Assembly (NCBI GenBank): GCA_040752395.1
Contig: JBFMHD010000008.1
Coordinates: 1-29,498 of the forward strand
Direction of reading: 5' to 3'
DNA: 29,498 nucleotides
Origin: JBFMHD01 sp040752395 [NCBI: Candidatus Hydrogenedentota bacterium]
GTDB taxonomy: Bacteria > JBFMHD01
The notes beneath the pieces were generated by a model. That model ran no database searches and had not been told where the DNA came from. It saw only the letters and a list, made by a program, of their open reading frames with translations. Positions within the stretch are counted from its first letter, which is position 1; every line of letters begins with the position of its first letter. Positions 1 to 6,988 of the stretch are shown in pieces. A program made the position numbers and the translations under genes.

Positions 1-34
1 AATTCTGGTAATCGTTTAATAATCCTTCACTCAT
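1..34 (-). CDS. 5' end of an unidentified gene, cut by the window edge
   Basis: Only eleven codons are inside the window, reading MSEGLLNDYQN on the minus strand. The start is supported by a strong Shine-Dalgarno, AAAGGAGG, read from about 43-50, eight bases before the ATG at 34..32. Too little is visible to name the product. It lies downstream of the primase-like pseudogene on the same strand, so it may belong to the same mobile-element remnant; that is inference. Confidence 0.6.
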   Translation of the reverse strand, partial: MSEGLLNDYQN

Positions 35-59
35 ATTTTCGCCTCCTTTGAGAAACTTA

Positions 60-256
60 GAAGTAAGAAGTAAGAGGTGAGAAGTATCATCTTAAAATTT
101 TTAATTTTGAGTTTTGAGTTTTCAATTTTTAATTTTTATTATACCCCCCTCTAGTCCAGGTGGCGAAGTGGCGAAGTTCATTTTTCGCCCTATTTTGTTT
201 GATACTGTTATAATTAACTTGTTCACCACGGGTTTGGCGAAGTGGCGAAGTTTTTT
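60..256. repeat. Mosaic of short tandem words between two minus-strand genes
   Basis: This gene-free stretch holds three kinds of short tandem repeat. At 60-88 the word GAAGTAA is repeated with variants and ends in GAAGTATC, the same module that opens the composite repeats near 15380, 20680 and 21943. At about 92-138 AT-rich words of the type TTTTGAG and TTTTTAA follow one another. The nine-base word GTGGCGAAG occurs as a doublet at about 160-177 and again at about 239-256. No promoter or terminator is obvious. Confidence 0.7.
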
Positions 257-268
257 TCCTGCTTATTT

Positions 269-2219
269 CTACTTTTTCAGCACTTTTTCAAGTTCTTCAG
301 GACGAAGAAGACCGCTGATTGTTCCTTCTGTTTCTGCATTCCTTCGACATAAACTGAAATAACATCGTTTCCCTTGTGCGCCCTGGCGCTGCTCTAAATA
401 ATCTTCATGCAAAAGCTCTTTCAAGTAGCGGCGAATTGAACTTAACAGCCAGCCTGTATATTCCTGCATGTCGCTCAAAGAGACATTTTCTTTTTCTTTC
501 TCTTTAATAATCTCCTTGATGAACGTAAGTAGTTCTCGGCTTCTTCGATGTATCGGTGCAAGTGTCTCTGATAGTATGTCTTTTGCAAGTTCATACGCAA
601 ACCTGTAATCATTTATGTCTGCGACAATGTACGTTTCACCGTTTATCGTTTCCTGTTTTCTCTGATACTGGTGCAAAAATGCAAACGTTTCAATTAGTGC
701 AAGAAATCTCATACAGTCTCGGCGAAGGCGCAGCTGGTTCTTTGGAAACTTTATCTCTCGCACATACGGTATCCGCACCTTCCTACTTTCAAGCACACGC
801 TGAATATTATGGTGTTTCCGAATAATCTGGTCAAGGTTTTCGTCTTTTGATTTGGATTCAGGTAAATAAGTCCGATCTTGCACTGTAAATATTCTTTCTG
901 TCTGCGCTTCACTTTCGTCAATGTATAAATCAAACATACGCGTCTCATTCTCGGGATGAATCTTTAACTCGGTTGATGTCTCCACATAAGAGATCGGACC
1001 GAACACAGTCTTTTTCACGGTCTTAAACTCGTTCGTTTTCGGGTCACGGACAGGAACAGCAATCTCCAGCTTTTCCTCGCTCTGCAAACTCCTGATTGAA
1101 TAGTCGCTTGCTTCTGACCCATGTCGCTCAAATATCACAAGGATTTTATGCGCAAGACCATTCTTTGGCATGTAGTATAATCCCTTGGCTGATACGTCTG
1201 TGAAGTTTTGGATTTCTTCGTCCGGGAAAAGACGAAGCACTTGTTTCACTAAATGCAATTTACCGCTGGCACTATCGCCCTTGACTATTATCGATAACGG
1301 ATTACGGAGTTTTCTCGAAGTGAATGCCATATATAGCATCATCCGGTTTTGCTCCTCGCCTGCTATACCGATCTTTCCGAGATCTTCGCTAATTATTTTT
1401 ATAATATCTTTTTTCTTCAGTTCTTCTATCGCTTCGCTGCGCTCCAATTCACTAATCGCTTTTGGTTCTTCGCCCTCTTCCTGTTCTTTATCCATTTTCA
1501 GCATCTTTATCCGAATATCTTCAAGATGTCCTATTAAACTCTCAATCTCTTTTCGTATAGTTCCTCTATCTTCGCAGAACGTACTCATCAGTTGATTGAT
1601 TAGTCCGTTCCTTGAACGTGATACATACAAATCAACAGTGTCTATATGAGTAATTCCGTCCTGACTAATACGAAGATTGACCTTGAGCTTGTTCATCGGA
1701 TAGGGAGTCAGTCCAATCACTCGATACGTCCGTACTCCGATTTGACGGATAATCTCACCGCTTGGGTCTATCTCATCTTTTCTCAAACGATATTCTTCCA
1801 GTTGATCGATTAGTTCAGCAATACTATCATTTTTCGGTTCAATAACAGGATGACTATTCAAAAATATCCAGCGTTCAGTCGGTGACGAAGTTTTTTGCAG
1901 CCGATAACCGATTATATCCACTACTTGAGTGTCCTGATTGATAACAGGGAAGGTGAGACATCCATTGAATTTTTCTCCGCCTTTGTCAGTGAGAATGCCT
2001 ATGTCAAAAGCAATATCGCGGTTCTCTCCTTTAGCGGCGATGAGCTTTTTGATTGAAACCGTCCGCATATCCAATCTTGAGTGCTTCAATATGTTCTTTA
2101 GTAATTTCAGATGCGCTTAAAAGAAAGCGCCGAGCTTTCGGTGTCTTCTTGAATGTCTCGTGATAATGGTCAACTACTGAGTGCAAAATATTTTGTTGCA
2201 GTATAGTATTGTTATTCAT
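269..2219 (-). pseudogene. Frameshifted, domain-deleted primase/ATPase of mobile-element type
   Basis: The start ATG at 2219 follows AAGGAGG. The first frame (2219-2031) reads as the beginning of the DnaG catalytic core, ending KIGYADGFNQ before a stop. The +1 frame then continues to 269. Removing one A from the A5 run (plus-strand T5 at 2046-2050) fuses the two as KIGYADGFNQKLIAAKG, which fits DnaG_N. From memory of the family (CHC2 zinc finger, primase core, Toprim, then an AAA-like ATPase), the zinc finger and Toprim appear missing: the protein goes from a core segment (FNGCLTFPV, GYRL) to the post-Toprim segment (LKVNLRISQDG, HIDTVDLY). The P-loop is GDSASGK followed by Leu-His, where Ser/Thr is expected; the codon is TTG at 1258-1256, one base from TCG. 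The C-terminus looks like a winged helix. A decayed replication gene is most likely; sequencing error could explain the frameshift but not the missing domains. Confidence 0.72.
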
Positions 2220-2308
2220 CGAGATTACCTCCTTTATGAAACATGACAAATGCAATATTGTGGTGCAACTAACTTTATTTTATTAACCGTCCAAGAGGTG
2301 AAATAATT

Positions 2309-2337
2309 ATTTTACAATCAAGGGAATTAATTGTAAA
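2309..2337 (-). promoter_or_regulatory. Promoter of the primase-like gene with overlapping palindromic operator
   Basis: On the minus strand TTTACA (2337-2332), a 17-base spacer and TAAAAT (2314-2309) form a good sigma70-type promoter upstream of the ATG at 2219. A perfect 8-bp inverted repeat, TTTACAAT (2311-2318) with ATTGTAAA (2330-2337), covers both boxes with an 11-base centre. An operator placed this way would block RNA polymerase. The neighbouring RHH protein is one possible ligand; that is inference. Confidence 0.5.
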
Positions 2338-2385
2338 GTTTACCCGTTGTTGAAGTCATACCAAGCTTATTTGGGAGGGCTTCGG

Positions 2386-2414
2386 GGGGCTGTCAGCTTC
2401 TACTGGCAGTCCCC
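2386..2414. other. Intergenic hairpin between RHH gene and primase
   Basis: GGGGCTGTCAG (2386-2396) pairs with CTGGCAGTCCCC (2403-2414) through eleven pairs, one of them a wobble, with one bulged base and a 6-base loop. A T5 run at about 2419-2423 follows on the plus strand, so it could end plus-strand transcription, but there is no plus-strand gene here. For the minus-strand RHH gene it lies just downstream without a T-run. Confidence 0.45.
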
Positions 2415-2438
2415 TGCCTTTTTACAGGCGGTTGTAAA

Positions 2439-2621
2439 TTACTTGTTTTTTTTCAAATACTCCTCAACTGCTATTCTAACTATTTCGCCCATTGTTGCAG
2501 GTTTTTTCTTTGCCTTGTTTTCCAAATTATGTACCTTATTTTTTTGAGCATGTTTAACGAGGCGAGTATACAGGTCATTCGGGAAAAAGAAGGTAAGGCG
2601 CTGTTCCGAGATTTTAGACAT
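2439..2621 (-). CDS. Ribbon-helix-helix DNA-binding protein
   Basis: This 60-residue basic protein has the layout of a CopG/Arc-like ribbon-helix-helix repressor. A short N-terminal strand (EQRLTFFFP) is followed by a helix (NDLYTRLVKHAQKNK), a lysine-rich linker, and a second helix with a typical MGEIVRIAVEEYLKK end. I chose the ATG at 2621, seven bases after GAGG, over the TTG at 2627. Such proteins are usually plasmid, phage or toxin-antitoxin autoregulators that bind tandem or palindromic sites. The tandem octamer at its own promoter fits autoregulation. No toxin partner is seen next to it; the next gene downstream is the broken primase. The exact target is unknown. Confidence 0.72.
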   Translation of the reverse strand: MSKISEQRLTFFFPNDLYTRLVKHAQKNKVHNLENKAKKKPATMGEIVRIAVEEYLKKNK

Positions 2622-2645
2622 AATCAAACCTCAATTACAACATAT

Positions 2646-2690
2646 ATATGAATATATGAATAATTATAATGAAAATTACGAAAAAGTCAA
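2646..2690 (-). promoter_or_regulatory. RHH gene promoter with tandem operator-like octamers
   Basis: Minus-strand TTGACT (2690-2685), a 16-base spacer and TATAAT (2668-2663) make a strong promoter. Directly downstream, where transcription should begin, the octamer ATATGAAT (plus strand) occurs twice in tandem at 2646-2653 and 2654-2661. RHH dimers commonly bind adjacent short direct repeats, so this is a candidate autoregulatory operator. Confidence 0.6.
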
Positions 2691-2789
2691 GGGTAAAATT
2701 TCAACTATATTTTCGTTAAGACAGGTATATTTGCACGTTTTTTGCTAATTATCTCACAGAAGACAAGATTTGAATGTATTGTTGATGGC

Positions 2790-2928
2790 AGGCACAACCA
2801 TAAAATTTTGTGCCTTCCTTCTGCAAGTCTGATGACAGCTTTGCTGGCATCAGACTTGCTCCACACCTCGCTGGGCACAGACCTTGCAAACAAAAAAACT
2901 AAGAAAAGCAAGGACTGTGCACAGCGAG
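2790..2928. repeat. Array of three consecutive hairpins in a gene-free stretch
   Basis: Three inverted repeats follow one another. AGGCACAA (2790-2797) pairs with TTGTGCCT (2808-2815). A 17-base arm at 2823-2839 pairs with 2843-2859 around a TTT loop with one mismatch (2835/2847). A 21-base arm at 2867-2887 pairs with 2908-2928 with two mismatches (2874/2921 and 2881/2914) around an A-rich 20-base loop. Short open frames on both strands here have no ribosome binding site and look like by-products of the palindromes. The whole may be a structured RNA, a recombination site or a mobile-element end; none can be chosen from the sequence. The rest of 2691-2993 shows nothing else. Confidence 0.7.
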
Positions 2929-3071
2929 AACGATTGTGTTTTTGTATTTGACTTTTTTAATCAATCGGCTATTATTTTTTTGAGTGAATAAATATGGGTA
3001 AGTTAATTCAGTTCCCGAAGATTAGACGAGATTATTCAACAGAATACAGCACAGACGGTAATTTAGCATTA

Positions 3072-3179
3072 AATCCTGACCTGTTCACCACAAGGCAGGA
3101 AAGCGCTATGCGGGGTCCTGTGTGGCGTAGGCGTTTCTACTCCCCAACCACAGGACGATTCACGCAGGCGGATAAATAG
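3072..3179 (+). pseudogene. C-terminal scrap of an RHS core domain (plus strand)
   Basis: The plus frame reads NPDLFTTRQ, then FYSPTTGRFTQADK and a stop. RHS-repeat proteins carry the hallmark NPYLFTGR...RYYSPTTGRFTQADP at the end of the core, so this is a degenerate copy: the middle (tyrosine-rich YYYRARYY) has been replaced by ESAMRGPVWRRR, consistent with indels. The open frame extends upstream to an ATG at 2994 but without ribosome binding site or recognisable homology. No RHS toxin tip follows. It ends against an oppositely oriented RHS scrap. Confidence 0.6.
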
Positions 3180-3493
3180 ACGATTGAGCCAAGACCGTCT
3201 TCGTGAAGATAAACAGTTGCAAGATAGCCACCATACATTAGTCCTGGTGAATCGACCCAGGTTTTGAAGGCTAATGGCTCGTCTATGCCAGGACCATGAA
3301 TATACCATTTGATAACTTCGGAATCGGATGCATTTACTTCTTCGATAACATCTTCATTGTCATAAAACAATAGTGTCTTACGACCATTAATTGAGGTTGA
3401 TATACGTTTGCCTGTAGCTGAATATTCATACTCGATAATAGTATCGCCTTGCTCGATACGGATCAGATTGTTATCTAATAATTCAAAATTCAA
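3137..3493 (-). pseudogene. YD-repeat scrap of an RHS protein (minus strand)
   Basis: The minus frame shows a YD repeat (YEYSATGKRISTSINGR), then WYIHGPGIDEPLA and YLHEDGLGSI, which is the usual order just upstream of an RHS core end. Homology stops near 3178; the last residues (CVNRPVVGE) are antisense to the FTQADK of the plus-strand scrap. The upstream end at 3493 runs straight into an AT-rich tandem repeat with no ribosome binding site. The fragment is therefore truncated at both ends. It was probably part of the same or a similar RHS gene as the plus-strand piece, separated by inversion. Confidence 0.6.
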
Positions 3494-3512
3494 AATTAAA
3501 AATTAAAAATTA
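3480..3512. repeat. AT-rich tandem words
   Basis: AATTCAAAATTCAAAATT followed by repeats of AAAAATT abuts the broken end of the RHS scrap. The style matches the AT-rich words at 92-138. The rest of the gap up to the dnaK terminator (3513-3650) shows nothing recognisable. Confidence 0.6.
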
Positions 3513-3649
3513 GAAGACAGGATATTATACTGCTTCCATGAAACGTGAGACACTTTAAAGGGGATGAAAAGAGTGGTGGTTAGCGACAAATAGATTTATA
3601 ATTCCATATATATCAATGATTTGTATTTTATTGTTTTGAAGTTGGGTAA

Positions 3650-3685
3650 AATAAATAGCCGGGGTGGGGAACCCCGGCATTTTGG
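3650..3685. terminator. dnaK: Intrinsic terminator of the dnaK operon
   Basis: A perfect 7-bp GC stem, GCCGGGG (3658-3664) with CCCCGGC (3672-3678), has a 7-base loop. On the minus strand, downstream of dnaK, it is followed by TATTTATTTT, as expected for a Rho-independent terminator. On the plus strand it is followed by ATTTT, so it may act in both directions. Confidence 0.8.
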
Positions 3686-3723
3686 TATGGGAGTGTGGGG
3701 ACTATGTGTGAGTGCAAATTAAA

Positions 3724-5673
3724 CTATTTTTTATTCTCATCATCAACTACTTTGTACTCAGCATCAACTACATCACCGGTGTCTTTTGTCTCTTCTTTTT
3801 TTTTCTCTTCTTTCTGAGGTTCTTTGTAAACCTCTTCTTGTTGCTGTTGTTTGGCACCTGATGCTCTATACACCTCTTCTGAGAACCTGTGCAATACATT
3901 ATTCAGAGCATCCATTCTTGATTTAATAAGATTTATGTCATCTTTGTCAAGAACTTCTTTTAAATCTTTTATCTTTTCTTCAACCTCTGTTTTAATATTT
4001 GATGAGACTTTATCACCGAGCTCTTTCATAGTTTTCTCAGTCTGGTAGATCAAACTATCAGCATGGTTTCTTGTTTCGATCAGTTCTTTTCTTCGCTGGT
4101 CTTCAGCCTCGTGCTCCTTTGCTTCAGCAACTCGCTTTTTAATCTCCTCTTCAGTTAACCCGCTTGATGCTGTGATGGTTATCTTCTGCTCTTTTGATGT
4201 TGCCTGGTCTTTTGCTGTAACTTTTAATATGCCATTAGCATCTATATCGAACGTGACATCAATTTTAGGTATCCCTCTTGGTGCAGGCGGTATCCCTTCA
4301 AGATGAAACCTTCCAAGTGATTTGTTGTCACGCGCCATGGGTCTCTCACCCTGCAACACATGGATCTCCACGGTGGTCTGATTATCTGCTGCTGTTGAGA
4401 ATGTTTCTGTTTTCTTTGTCGGGATGGTCGTGTTTCTTGGTATAAGAACAGTCGAGACACCACCAAGTGTCTCAACACCAAGTGAGAGAGGCGTTACATC
4501 AAGTAATAAAATATCCTTAACCGCAGATTTAACCGTTGGATCGGTTGATAATATAGCACCCTGTATAGCAGCTCCAACAGCTACCACCTCATCAGGGTTT
4601 ACACTTTTATTCGGCTCTTTCTTAAAGAATTCCTGTACCCTTTGCTGAACCAATGGCATCCGCGTAGCACCGCCAACAAGTATTACCTCATCAATATCAT
4701 CTTGTGTCAGCCCTGCGTCATCTAATGCTCGCTGACAGGGACCAATACTCCTTTCAATGAGATCAGAAACCAATGCCTCGAGTTTTGCTCTTGTTAGTGT
4801 CATATTAAGATGTTTTGGTCCCTCTTTGCCGGGCGCAATAAACGGGAGGTTTATCTCTGTCTGCATTGTTGTCGATAACTCGCATTTTGCTTTTTCACAA
4901 GCTTCTTTTAATCTCTGTAAAGCCATTGGGTCTTTTCTTAAATCGATCCTTTCCTGTTTATAAAACTCATCCGCGACATAATCAATGAGCCGCTGGTCTA
5001 AATCATCACCGCCAAGATGTGTATCACCATTTGTAGATTTTACCTCAACAACTCCCTCTCCTATCTCAAGGATCGATATATCAAATGTTCCGCCACCAAG
5101 GTCATAAACAGCTACTGTCTCGTCTTTCTTCTTATCAAGTCCATAAGCAAGTGCAGCTGCTGTTGGCTCATTTATTATTCGCTTAACATCAAGCCCGGCA
5201 ATCCTGCCCGCATCTTTGGTTGCTTGACGCTGACTGTCATTAAAATACGCTGGCACAGTAATAACCGCCTCTGTAACTTGTTCACCAAGATAATCCTCAG
5301 CTGTCTGCTTCATCTTCTGAAGAATCATAGCAGATATCTCAGGTGGGGAATAAACCCTGTCTTTTATCTTAACATGCGCATCATCATTTGGGGCACGAAC
5401 TACTTTAAAAGGAATCCTTTTCATCTCTTCCAGCACCTCATCATATCGCCTGCCCATAAATCTCTTAATCGAATAGACTGTGCTCTCAGGATTGGTTATG
5501 GCCTGACGTTTCGCAACCTGACCAACTACCCGCTCATCATCTTTTGTATAAGCCACAACCGAGGGCGTGGTACGACTGCCCTCAGAATTAGCTATAACTT
5601 TAGTATCTCCTCCCTCCATTATCGCTACACATGAATTAGTCGTCCCTAAATCAATTCCAATAATCTTTCCCAT
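3724..5673 (-). CDS. dnaK: Chaperone protein DnaK (Hsp70)
   Basis: The 649-residue protein is a full-length bacterial Hsp70, the ATP-driven cytosolic chaperone that works with DnaJ and GrpE. The nucleotide-binding domain opens with [14 protein letters not shown] and contains [28 protein letters not shown] and [12 protein letters not shown]. The substrate-binding domain has [13 protein letters not shown] and [12 protein letters not shown] charged helical lid and a glutamine/glutamate/lysine-rich tail end in [12 protein letters not shown]. The start is set by GGAGG just before ATGGGAAAG. The gene overlaps the 3' end of the response-regulator gene by 23 bases, so the two are almost certainly cotranscribed and translationally coupled. 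grpE, dnaJ and hrcA, its usual partners, are not in the window. Confidence 0.98.
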   Translation of the reverse strand: MGKIIGIDLGTTNSCVAIMEGGDTKVIANSEGSRTTPSVVAYTKDDERVVGQVAKRQAITNPESTVYSIKRFMGRRYDEVLEEMKRIPFKVVRAPNDDAHVKIKDRVYSPPEISAMILQKMKQTAEDYLGEQVTEAVITVPAYFNDSQRQATKDAGRIAGLDVKRIINEPTAAALAYGLDKKKDETVAVYDLGGGTFDISILEIGEGVVEVKSTNGDTHLGGDDLDQRLIDYVADEFYKQERIDLRKDPMALQRLKEACEKAKCELSTTMQTEINLPFIAPGKEGPKHLNMTLTRAKLEALVSDLIERSIGPCQRALDDAGLTQDDIDEVILVGGATRMPLVQQRVQEFFKKEPNKSVNPDEVVAVGAAIQGAILSTDPTVKSAVKDILLLDVTPLSLGVETLGGVSTVLIPRNTTIPTKKTETFSTAADNQTTVEIHVLQGERPMARDNKSLGRFHLEGIPPAPRGIPKIDVTFDIDANGILKVTAKDQATSKEQKITITASSGLTEEEIKKRVAEAKEHEAEDQRRKELIETRNHADSLIYQTEKTMKELGDKVSSNIKTEVEEKIKDLKEVLDKDDINLIKSRMDALNNVLHRFSEEVYRASGAKQQQQEEVYKEPQKEEKKKEETKDTGDVVDAEYKVVDDENKK

Positions 5674-6043
5674 AATTTATACCTCCTGATAGAATACTTT
5701 CTAAATATCTTTTTAAAACTAATAACTCAAAGGGTTTCCTGAATAAATGCTCAATCCCTAATCTCAATGCTTCATCATAAAAATCTATATCAATCTCACC
5801 TGTCATTAACAAATATCTGATATCAACTCTGTGTAACTCTTCTTTTAATTTCCTTATAAGTTCAATACCGTTAAAATCAGGCATATCATAATCTGATATA
5901 AGAACCCTGACAGGTCTTCTTCGAACAATATATATAGCTTCTTCTCCACAAGAAGCTGTATCAATAAGATACCCATCCTTTTCAAAAACCTCTTTTAATG
6001 TCTCTCTTAATTCTTTATCATCATCTACAATTAGTAAGTCCAT
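5651..6043 (-). CDS. Single-domain response regulator, overlapping dnaK
   Basis: The 130-residue protein is a CheY-like receiver with nothing after it. The acidic pocket is DDD at residues 7-9, the phospho-acceptor Asp51 lies in [12 protein letters not shown], the switch Thr81 in LLMTGE, and the conserved Lys103 in FRKPFE. With no output domain it probably acts by protein contact or phosphotransfer. Its end overlaps the start of dnaK, an unusual pairing that suggests the two are made in fixed proportion. The soluble histidine kinase at 6256-6954 lies just upstream on the same strand and is an obvious candidate partner, though the RR has its own promoter. The downstream target is unknown. Confidence 0.9.
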   Translation of the reverse strand: MDLLIVDDDKELRETLKEVFEKDGYLIDTASCGEEAIYIVRRRPVRVLISDYDMPDFNGIELIRKLKEELHRVDIRYLLMTGEIDIDFYDEALRLGIEHLFRKPFELLVLKRYLESILSGGINYGKDYWN

Positions 6044-6062
6044 AACAGCTACCCCTGTTGTT

Positions 6063-6155
6063 TAGCACAATCCTAATTTTACCCACCCCCTCATATAATA
6101 TACACAGCTTTAGATAGGGTGAGTAGTAAGGTCTTTTAGGGACCAGATTGTGCTA
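6063..6155. other. Long-range inverted repeat in the leader of the response regulator-dnaK operon
   Basis: TAGCACAATC (6063-6072) is perfectly complementary to GATTGTGCTA (6146-6155), 73 bases apart, inside the untranslated leader. In RNA the arms would close a large multiloop just before the start codon region. The outer bases resemble half-sites of CIRCE, the HrcA heat-shock operator, but the spacing is far from the 9 bases that CIRCE requires. Confidence 0.45.
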
Positions 6156-6216
6156 TATGTTTACGCAATTAATAAGCCAATATTTAGTATATCTATTTCT
6201 AATAATACTAATGTTT

Positions 6217-6245
6217 TATAAAAATAACCATTGTCATTTTGTCAA
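6217..6245 (-). promoter_or_regulatory. Promoter of the response regulator-dnaK operon
   Basis: On the minus strand a consensus TTGACA (6245-6240) and TTTATA (6222-6217) are separated by 17 bases. It sits directly after the stop of the histidine kinase gene and would give a leader of about 165 bases before the ATG at 6043. Confidence 0.65.
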
Positions 6246-6255
6246 CTACCTTTCT

Positions 6256-6954
6256 TTAATTGCCACTATGACTTTTAATAAAAATTAAAAACTGAGTACC
6301 TTTTCCCTGTTCACTAAAAACTTTGATGCTTCCAGCGTGTTCCTCGATAATTCTTTTGGTAGCAGCAAGTCCAAGCCCGGTGCCGTTTTCCTTGGTAGTA
6401 AAAAAGGGGTCAAATATTTTATTTAAGTTCTCTTTCTTTATACCACAACCCGTATCAATAATCTCAATAACAGCATCTTTTTCTCTTTTGTATATTTTGA
6501 TAAATATGTCACCATTAGAATGTGTAGCTTGAATCGAGTTTAAGATAACATTAATAATAGCCTGTTTCATCTGATTTCTATCAACATTGACGATTAATTT
6601 AGCTTTAGAATATATCGGTAAAATCCTGATATTTTTTCTTGTTGCTTCTGGTTCCAGAAATATTAATATTTCTTCAATTAAATGATTCAACTCAATTTTA
6701 ACAGGTTCTAATTTATAGCCGCGAATAATTTTAAGAAAATCATTTAAGAGTCGATCAAGTCTGTCAACCTCTAATTTTATTCTATCAAGTCTTTTTATGG
6801 TCTTCTCGCTTTCTTGCTGTTCCTTGCAATCTTCAATAAGCAATTGGATATTTAGACCGATGGTGCTCAACGGGTTTTTCAGCTCATGAGCCAGCTCACC
6901 TGCTATCTGTGAGAGAAACATTAACTTTTCTTCAAATTGCTCTTTCTCAGCCAT
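6256..6954 (-). CDS. Soluble histidine kinase without sensor domain
   Basis: The 232-residue protein consists only of a HisKA dimerisation helix pair and a HATPase_c domain. The phospho-accepting His23 is in GELAHELKNPLS, an NtrB/PilS-like H-box. The N-box is NVILNSIQATH, the G1 box DTGCGI, the F-box region FDPFFTTK and the G2 box GTGLGLAATKRI, so all catalytic elements are present. There is no membrane segment and no PAS or GAF domain, so the input must come from a partner protein. It follows the second ligase-like gene by 34 bases, probably in one operon, and precedes the response-regulator operon, suggesting a kinase-regulator pair. The start ATG has only a weak ribosome binding site; no better start is seen upstream. 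Confidence 0.92.
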   Translation of the reverse strand: MAEKEQFEEKLMFLSQIAGELAHELKNPLSTIGLNIQLLIEDCKEQQESEKTIKRLDRIKLEVDRLDRLLNDFLKIIRGYKLEPVKIELNHLIEEILIFLEPEATRKNIRILPIYSKAKLIVNVDRNQMKQAIINVILNSIQATHSNGDIFIKIYKREKDAVIEIIDTGCGIKKENLNKIFDPFFTTKENGTGLGLAATKRIIEEHAGSIKVFSEQGKGTQFLIFIKSHSGN

Positions 6955-6987
6955 CTCTATATTTCACACCTAAAGGTGCTCACCACT
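6955..6987 (-). other. Conserved stem-loop before the histidine kinase (copy 2)
   Basis: On the minus strand GAGCACCTTTAGGTGTGA forms a 5-bp stem closed by the loop TTTA, followed by AATATAGAG and the kinase ATG. The same motif with compensatory changes occurs upstream of the first gene of this operon (loop at 10631-10634). It begins right after the stop codon of the preceding gene and overlaps the kinase's ribosome binding region, so it could influence kinase translation. Confidence 0.45.
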
Positions 6988-6988
6988 A

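Noticed and set aside
2046-2050. Programmed frameshift in the primase gene
   Set aside because: The shift needed is +1, with no slow codon, stop or stimulatory structure at the site, and other lesions in the gene favour decay or a homopolymer error.
2790-2928. Integron attC sites
   Set aside because: No integrase gene is visible and the conserved RYYYAAC/GTTRRRY ends are not found at the stem bases.
2705-2951. Short open frames on both strands over the hairpin array
   Set aside because: They mirror each other because of the palindromes, lack ribosome binding sites and show no protein-like pattern.
5017-5634. A 205-codon open frame on the plus strand opposite dnaK
   Set aside because: It lies wholly antisense to a certain DnaK, has no recognisable motif and no ribosome binding site; conserved codon bias of dnaK explains the open frame.
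6063-6155. True CIRCE operator for HrcA
   Set aside because: CIRCE needs a 9-base spacer and GAGTGCTAA/TTAGCACTC arms; here the spacer is 73 bases and the inner bases differ.
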